This document shows, in pieces, positions 56,451 through 64,000 of a DNA stretch of 64,000 bases (positions within the stretch are counted from its first letter, which is position 1; every line of letters begins with the position of its first letter). The notes beneath the pieces are model-generated. The model did not search any database, had not been told where the DNA came from, and worked only from the letters and a program-made list of their open reading frames with translations. The stretch lies in assembly GCA_021234155.1 (NCBI GenBank), contig JAJEKV010000002.1, forward strand, positions 36,185,107 through 36,249,106, given 5' to 3'. The DNA is from Isoetes taiwanensis. Taxonomy: Eukaryota; Streptophyta; Lycopodiopsida; Isoetales; Isoetaceae. A program made the translations under genes and the position numbers.

Positions 56451-59400
56451 TCAGTACTTTCTTCTCTTGATCAAGAGAAGAACAACTATAAGCCATAATA
56501 ATTTTATTTTGTATCCACAGAAGAAGAATCTCATCCACAGTGTCCATACCCTTAAAGATGTACAATCTTCTTCTCTTCTAGATCGACCATAAAAGCCAAT
56601 CACAAGCAAGATGAAAAGTTCGATTTTGCAGTGTAGGCTATGCAATAGAATTTGCTGGCTAGATAGAGAAATGCCAAATAGGGCTAACAACCAAGTCGAT
56701 GCCAGCCAAAGCCGCTCACACATGAAGAAGCAATGCTCGATAGTCTCAATCTTTTGCTTAGACAAAGAAAAGAGCTCTGAAATTTGATTATCAATTTTAT
56801 GGATCAGCTTGTTGACTATGAGACATCTATGGATATTTTTCCACCACAAAATTGGCACTTTGGGATGAAACAACTTATCCCACACCCATGTCCAAATAGT
56901 TTTCCACTGTAACTGATGGACCTGAAGATGCCATCTATTAACCGGAGGCATGTTTCAAGATGCATAAGCAATCTATAAAGAGAAAAAATAAAGTGCCCTG
57001 GCTTGATACCTGATGACAACCACATACAACTATTTCATTTTATGAATAGAATCGTATGACAACAATGCAGCAATACAAGTCTAAATTGCTATACCCCATT
57101 TGTACAACACAAATATTGTTATGAATGCTTCCCATGGGAGGAGATGACCAGACTCATACCAAGCTGCAATAGTGCTTATATCAGTTGCTATCCATCGTGG
57201 TTATTTCTTTTGATGAACAATACCACTCAGAGGCACATTCTCTGGAGTGTTCTGCAAAGGAATCCACTAGCATGAAGTAGACAACTGAAGGCACGCCTCA
57301 AGTTTGATATGAAAAATGGACCTAACAGTATCCAAGCAGCAAGCAATCTCTTTAGAATGGGAAAAACATTAGGATAGGGATGTAGATGATAAAACTAAGC
57401 CCAAGGAAGGAGGGACTTAATAGTAGCCTTATGAAATGGAAGACAATGTTGAATTGACTACATCTACAACTTCAAACTAGGAGAACCATCCTTACCGACA
57501 AGAATCCCATCGATCCGAGACATCGGATCGCCATTCTAGAATGGGACGAGCATGCATGTTTTGCATGCATGCGGGCGGCGCATGCCCGTTTTGGTTGGGA
57601 GTTTGCTATTTTAGGCGCGTTTCTGCATCAACGTCTCATCGGCGCTTTCTCTTCTCTCTCAGTAGTACCTATTTCTCTTTGAATTGTTTTCCAGGCAGGG
57701 GAGGGGATTCTTCCTACTTGGTTTGGCCAATTTGGCGTTTCTTTCATGCTGTCCTTTTCCGGCCTTTAGCCTTCGTCCTGTGACCTTCGTCCTCGATCCT
57801 AGTTTGTAAGGAAGTCCTTTGGTATTCGGGCGGTTTGTTGGTTTCATGCGAGTCCCATTCTAGAATCCCATCGATCCGAGACATCGGATCGCCATTCTAG
57901 AATGGGACGAGCATGCATGTTTTGCATGCATGCGGGCGGCGCATGCCCGTTTTGGTTGGGAGTTTGCTATTTTAGGCGCGTTTCTGCTTCAACGTCTCAT
58001 CGGCGCTTCCTCTTCTCTCTCAGCAGTACCTATTTCTCTTTGAACCCACCCTCCCCCCCTTCTTTGTTTATTATATTTGTCGCATGGCACGCGCGTAATC
58101 AGCCCCTCCACTCTGGGAGGTTTGTTTTGTTTTGTTTTTTTGGTGTTGGTGATGTGCAGGTACAGTTGGCGAGCGACATCTATTTCGACTTCTCCTTTCG
58201 TGGGTTTTTGGGAGCGATTTCTCTGCCTTGCGTTTGTCTAAGCCCCTTGCCGAAGGTTTATCACTAGGGTTTTTCCTCGAAAACCCGAAAGGGCGGGGTT
58301 TTTTAATCTCGGTGATAAGCTTTCGGCAGGTACACCAACCAAACATCTGTTAGCATTGTATTTTTGGGGTCCAAATGATATAATTGGATTTTCTCTTTAT
58401 TTTTCGTGGGTAGATTCGCATGTATGCGGCTACCCACTATCCACCATTGTAGAAAATCTGTTGAGATGAATGAGAAGCCGGGCGGTTTGTTGGTTTCATG
58501 CGAGTCCCATTCTAGAATCCTCCAAATAAACTTTATCATGACCTTACTTTGGAGGTGAAAATCCAATACTCCAAGGCCACCAGCTGACTCAGGTTTAATG
58601 CACTTCGCTCAAGCAACCTTGACTATAGCTCCTTCCTCATCTCCACCCCAAATGAAGTTCATGACAATATGCATAATCTCATCCATCTTACATTGAAGGG
58701 CTAGTAGAGTAGATGCCATATAGACATGCGTTTTACTAAGAACACATTTAGCTATGGTGATTCTTCTGGGCATGGATAGTTTAGATGTATTCCAAGTGCT
58801 TTTGCAACCCATTAATAATTGCATCCCAAGCATTTGAGGCAGAGGCGTGAATATCAATAGGGATACTAAGTAAGTTAGTGGTCTTACCATGCAAAAGCAC
58901 CTTCCATGGATAGTCCAAAGTACAAGGAGGGATAGGGCTGTCCAATGTCCACAAAGTAGTACACTTTTGCTAATCCACAAGAACCCCTAATGCTAAGGAG
59001 AACATGTCTAATAACAGCTTAGCATTATGAATATTTTCAGCCTCAGTAATTAGGAATAGAAAAGTATCGCCTGCATATTGATTATATATCTCTTCAGAAC
59101 CATCATCCATTGGCAGATCTTGAATGATGCCATCCCGAATATCCCCAGAGAAAAGCTGGGATAGCATTTCTGCCACAATTGTGAAGACTAAAGGTGCTAA
59201 GAGACAATGTTGCTGAATTCCTCTATCCACTACAAAAATATTAGATGGCTCGCTTTGAAAAAATACAATAGGTCTTACTGACGTATGCAGCTCCATAATG
59301 TTTCTTGTAAATGACTTCCCAAATCAAATGAGAAAAAATCGACGAGAGGAAAACCGTTTGTGTTGAAGTGATAGATTCAGCCAAAATATCTCGAACTCTT

Positions 59401-59700
59401 TCTATCAATGTCTAGCAAAGATCTTATAAACAGAGGAAAGCAATATAATAGGTCGCTAGTCAGAAATAGGCTTCGATTCTTTACTCTTTAAAATGAGGGA
59501 GATACAACACATGTTCAAAATCTTATCAAGGGACCTAAATCTCTGAATTTCGCAGCAAGCATCATAATCACCATCCTCAATCAATCCCAACACTTCTGAA
59601 AGAATTCAATAGGAAAGCCATCTAGACCAGGGTTTTTCTACCTTTTTAAGAGAACCACATCCGCTTTTTAATTTTTTTCAACAATATTGGACTCAAAAAG
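56451..59700 (-). mobile_element. LINE relic: reverse transcriptase and zf-RVT domain
   Basis: On the minus strand the RT begins near 59640 with KNPGLDGFPIEFFQKCWD. It continues through broken frames (about 59430) to GIQQHCLLAPLVFTIVAEML (59215-59160) and the catalytic motif, which reads NQYAGDTFLF instead of YADD (about 59080). The thumb and C-terminal region (58980-58540) include SAGGLGVLDFHLQSKV and FIWRIL. After an insertion (57511-58520) the coding resumes and ends with the zf-RVT domain (56951-56451), with VPILWWKNIHRCLI and KIETIEHCFFMCERLW. Frameshifts and the lost catalytic Asp make it inactive. A 5' endonuclease was not found on this strand. Confidence 0.8.
57511..58520. mobile_element. 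two tandem insertions with shared ends and different interiors
   Basis: The 7-bp word AGAATCC occurs three times (57511-57517, 57862-57868, 58514-58520) and separates two blocks of 344 bp (57518-57861) and 645 bp (57869-58513). Both start with a CGATCCGA/TCGGATCG hairpin and share the first 160 bp or so, with about three mismatches; this part includes GCATGCATG palindromes. Both also share the last 35 bp (ending GCGAGTCCCATTCT), but their middles are unrelated. ATTCTAGAATGGGAC near the left is inverted at the right end. Removing the insert rejoins the LINE frame (FIWRI and LVGKDGSPSL). The second middle contains a 16-bp inverted repeat (58247-58262 with 58310-58326). No coding capacity is evident. 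Confidence 0.75.
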
Positions 59701-62700
59701 CAACCTCTGCTCTTCACAAATCTTTGCTCAATATTGGCGTTGAACCGGAATAGTTTTGTAAATTTCGAACATCTCTATATATAGTGCCATATTATATAGA
59801 CTCCAATAGTGTATGGCCACCATCTAGCATAGGTCAATGCATGCCACTTGGCATAGGTACATGAATGCACTTAACATACATAGAAGAAAACATTTAGCAC
59901 AACTTCATGATAATGGTAATAGTGCGCTTAGAAAAGGTTGATGACTTGCAATCAAGAGGCCACAAGTTTGAACCTTGCCAACGTTGTTATTTTTTTGCAC
60001 GCGGGTGATAATCATATACGTTGAACTCATATGACGACCATATACATTTTACTCATATGGTCGTCACAAAGCTTAGCGAGGCATGAATGTATCTACACAC
60101 AAGTATAAATGCTCAAAAAGTTTCAAAGTTTGGACACTCTAGCTAGCACCAACAAATAGTTCCTTCAGAGTAATAGAGTAATAGCTTGATGACAATTGTA
60201 TAAGGTATGACTTGAAATTCAACCAAATCCAACTTGGGAGATGGGCTCAATGATGGGTTGTGGCATTAACTAAAAGTTTCCAAGTCATCATGCTAAGACT
60301 TTTAATAGATTAGATTTAACGAAATAATGGTGGAATCCAAAATCCAAGCAACATTTATGGAGAAACTTCATTAGGGAGGGAACAACAGAGAAGTTGGGGT
60401 GCCATGCCAGATGCCCACTCCTTCTAACATGGAATGGAAGTTGGCATCATAATCCCTTTGCCAGTCAAGAACTCAACCCGATAAAGAACAACAATGTGGC
60501 GAGCAAAAACGACAGTGATTTTCATGGATGTGCATCGGCTCCCCATTCCCCAACTTCTCTATTGTAGGAGAATGAAAGTTGCTCCCCTATTTTGCCACAA
60601 TGGAGCATTGGAGACCCACACCAACTACCGCTTGTCACACTGAAAAATAGAGCAAAAAATAAATGCAGGTTAAAAATTTCTATCCAATCACATTGCACCA
60701 CGTGGCTTTTTTCCCCCCTGGGATATCAACTAACACCTGGGAGACGCCTCCAGTGGTTTCTTCGCTTCTGCTGCTACTTTTACCTGCATTCCATCAGTTC
60801 TACTTGCATACCATTGATACTCTTATGATTATTCCGATGATTTTACTTGCACAAAATGGTGATTAACCTGCATTTTACGTATACAAAAAGGACATACAGA
60901 CATGATGGAAGTAACGAAGCCCATATATCCAGTGCGCTCCAAACTCCCTAAACCGATCCATCCAGTTCAAAATGCAACAAGGAGCCTTTAATGGCCTATT
61001 AAACCCCAGTCGACGAAGATCTATGGCAACTTTTGCTTGAATCGAGCTAGAATGAGTCAGAAACGGCTAAGAATTTAAAGTTCGCTTAGCTAAAACTGCG
61101 TTTGAGCTATGGCCAGCACTTATCCTGGATTGGATTGAAAAGTAAAACATCTTTTGTGTGAGATAAACCTAGGAACAAATCAGGACTAAATCCTCTTTTG
61201 AAATTAGACGTGAGTGGCCGAAACTAGTAAATATTGGCCACCGTGGTAATTGAACCACGCTACAACTGAAAAAAAAAACACTAAGTCCCCAAATGCTACG
61301 GATATGCCATAAATATGCCATGGTTCAAACACATGGTGGTCAATAGTGCCCGAAACTAGTAACCACATACATTTTGAAATGAGCAAAATGGAGGGGGAAA
61401 TTTTATCAGCAATATGTTTGAATTTCTGCAAGGCACCATGCTGTTGAGCGCATTATATAAAACTGTCTTATTAAAATCACTTGCACTGTGCTGGTAAGCA
61501 TCCTTCACCCGAGTCACACTGTTTTCGAGTGGCATGACCTCTGAGTAGTATCATTATTTCCCTCTTGCCGCTTCCTCCAACATTCAGTAGCATTTTACTT
61601 TCCTCGGCCTGTATGAGTATTATTTGTTTTGATCTTGGCACCAACATTCACCGGATCGAATCATTCGGCCACTAACAAACAAATACGATCATTTTAGCAA
61701 GAGTTTGTTCTTTAGAAGACATTTTTTAGTTCGTGATCTCGTCCCCAAGGCAGAAATACCAAGCACAAGCATAGCATTTACTTTAAAGGTCCTAAAGCTT
61801 CAGATTGTTAAATACTCTACAAGAGACATATAGACCTTCCAGCCCATGTTAATAACATATCGCAAGAAAACGCTAGAATCTTTCTATAACAGTCAGCACT
61901 TGGGTCTCATATATAACAAAATTATCTTAATTGTACAGAACTTCATTGCTCTGCTTTCATCTGAAATCAATTGCACATGTCATGCATACCTTTACATGAC
62001 CACAGGGCAATAAGGCTCTACCTCCTGCTGCTTGCTGCTTCTTGAAAATTGAAAGTACAAACTGCACATTCTTCCTGCAAAGAAGCATACAAAAGCTATT
62101 AGATGTTCTTCAGGTTAATATCGCTCCAGTAAAGCAACTTACATCATTTTTAGATTCAGCAACCATCTTTAATTCAATTCAGCATCTCTCTTTAATTTTT
62201 CCTGCTTATCCAGCCATTCTTCAAGCACGCTTGTTTCTGGTTCTCATTTTCATACAGGAGCTGCATGCAACAAAATTGCCATCAGAGCATACACATGATT
62301 AAAGCACAGGACTCCTAAGATATCTATTAGTACTACAAGGTCCTGGATGTGGGTGCAATTGGTGAGACTGAGAGATTCCTTTGTGCTTTGATCTAAATAT
62401 CATTGTAAAGCATAATTCATCCCTAATGTTTCTATGGACCACATTGTTTATTCCTTAAAAAGTGCATATCGATGAACTACCTATAAATCAAAGGAACCTG
62501 TTACATAACATAATGGACATGTTTACCCTCATCTTTTCTTTTTCTTGATCTTGCATAGTGCTTTCTCACTTTCCCAAGCCTGCTCATTGAACTTAGCCTC
62601 CTCTTCCAGAAGCATCTTCTCAAATATTTCTTGCTTATTTAGGGCTTCTTCTTCTTTTATCTAGCAACTCTTTTGCCCTATACATATCCATCCTACCTGT

Positions 62701-63036
62701 TTCTCTTGCTTCACAGCATTTTTTTACTTTCTCTTGGCAGTTCTCAAGAGACCATGCAATATTGAGCAGAGGCTGCTTGGTTTCCATGTCAACGGCCTCT
62801 GCCAAGAATCCACAGGCATGCCGGCATCTGAAAGAATCCTCTTTTCCTCGTCCTTCCCTTGCAAGCTGTTCTGCCAACCCTCTTCCTTCAGCATAGCAAA
62901 GAGGTTCATTTTGAAGACAAGGAAAAAGGTGCAATCATTGTTTCGAGCTCGCAGAACCTGAGCAAGATTGCCTTGCCTGCTGCAACATGGGAAGAAGAGA
63001 CACAAGATCATTATCATGATGGGCATTCTCCATAAC
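59701..63036. other. anonymous DNA, one possible SINE-like segment
   Basis: No gene family was recognised. At about 59915-59998 a tRNA-like stretch (CAAGTTTGAACCTTGCC resembling a pol III B box, ending in a T-run) might be a SINE. Minus-strand frames at 63038-62635 are cysteine- and charge-containing but unassigned, and run in two overlapping frames, so neither can be chosen. Confidence 0.3.
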
Positions 63037-63300
63037 AAGGATTGGAGGCCACACCACTTTCTGGCTTGCTAATTGAGGACAGAGTAGCAAGACAACAAGC
63101 CTCATAGTCTTATCTGACTCACTTAACCTACACCATGCATTCCTGTTATTTAATAAATCTTCTTATCTAATAAGGATTGGAGGCCACACCTCTTTCTGGC
63201 TTGCTAGTTGAGGACAGAGTAGCAAGACAACAAGCCTCGTCGTCTTATCTGATCTCACTTAACCTACACCATGAGTTCCTGTTAGGCTGTATTTGAAGAT
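63037..63300. repeat. 135-bp tandem duplication
   Basis: Copies begin AAGGATTGGAGGCCACACC at 63037 and 63172. They differ by several substitutions and a small indel, so the event is older than the 84-bp duplication at 21103. Confidence 0.85.
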
Positions 63301-64000
63301 GGGCTACTGACATTCTAATTGCTACTAAGACTTCCTATGCCAATACCGCATGAAAATATACTCGACGGCGGAGAATTTCAGTATGATGCTGACAAGGCCA
63401 TGTTCACATACTTAACAGTAACAGTGCGGAAATAACATGTGGATACCTGTTTATCAGTTATCATGCTCTGCAATGATGATCTACTTCAATTACAGTGTAC
63501 TGTCATTCTAGGGGTCGAGCTAAACTGGGCAGATGAGTTTTGAAGAAATCTGAACAACAGAAGCCCTCATATAACATGTTGGGCAACCAAAAGCATAAAT
63601 GGGATAATCAAACAAGCAAATGAGTTCAGCATAAGTAACAGGCACTTCCAGATAGAACATTATCTCACCAATTGTATCAAACAATCCATGCAAACAGAAC
63701 ATCTAAGTACCCAACCAGGTCTGCAAAAGGACATCACTCAAAGTTTTAATGCCACAAAGGTAGAAGCAGAACACCAACTCTCCCTAAGTTCTTCTTTTCC
63801 ATTTCTTCACCAAATAAAAATAGATACACAGGTACCCCTTGGACAGCTCTTAAACTTTAGCACTGCAACAAGGCAGAATAACCTGCTTTAAAGCCACACC
63901 ATTGGTGGTCCATATGATAAATCCTCATGCATCAGCCTTCAACATCGCACCGTTCATGCATTTGATTGACATGGGAATTGTGGGAATGCAACACTTTAAA
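63301..64000. other. anonymous DNA at the window end
   Basis: No supported gene or repeat. Confidence 0.35.

Noticed and set aside
57541..58267. Repeated ORFs starting MGRACMFC
   Set aside because: They coincide with the palindromic ends of the tandem insertions and diverge into unrelated frames, so they are not taken as genes.
1..64000. CRISPR array, bacterial operon, rRNA or organellar insertion
   Set aside because: No regularly spaced repeats, no bacterial gene organisation and no rRNA or plastid/mitochondrial gene sequence was recognised.

Overview
The window looks like nuclear DNA of a land plant with a large, repeat-dominated genome. It is AT-rich, the genes have GT-AG introns, and it carries plant-type LTR retrotransposons, LINEs, hAT, MULE and Helitron remnants. 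Transposon-type proteins of the DUF7869, DUF8039 and Ulp1 families occur together here. A fern, lycophyte or other non-flowering plant is a guess from that mixture and cannot be proved from the sequence. There is no sign of bacterial, organellar or CRISPR sequence. Introns are recognised only from splice motifs and restored protein similarity.

Only one host gene appears intact: a two-exon glycosyltransferase family 61 (GT61) gene on the minus strand (19700 to 18107). Its 3' half has been tandemly duplicated, and the extra copy (15267-17040) is dead. A second host-type gene, a METTL2/TRM140-like tRNA methyltransferase (minus, 32675-31309), keeps four recognisable exons but lacks the central part of its domain in the expected place. 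A decayed trihelix transcription-factor domain lies at 25060-25348 (minus).

Layout. 1-3437: anonymous DNA with a cluster of GC-rich mini-hairpins, a 73-nt foldback, a DUF8039-like exon pair and an unassigned minus-strand exon. 3438-6995: frameshifted DUF7869 transposase-like gene followed by a Ulp1 (C48) protease with a lost catalytic site. 9400-12449 (minus): another broken transposase-like gene. 12728-14110 (minus): a Ty3/gypsy fragment. 15267-19700: GT61 gene and duplication. 20421-23560: foldback, tandem repeats, MULE arm and Helitron 3' end. 27980-28910 (minus): Ty1/copia fragment. 38417-53880: a hAT transposase gene split by two large insertions. The first is a MULE-like element, itself hit by an ORF1-only LINE insertion; the second is an 11-kb Ty3/gypsy element with LTRs, a 5-bp target duplication, PBS and PPT. 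53880-59700: two LINE relics facing each other, the second split by two tandem, same-target insertions with different interiors. 59700-64000: mostly anonymous.

The most informative point is the layering. Reading across the insertion sites restores conserved hAT and LINE protein motifs, which gives an order of events. The Ty3/gypsy element is odd: about 299 bp of its two LTRs are identical while the rest differs strongly, and its interior is full of frameshifts.
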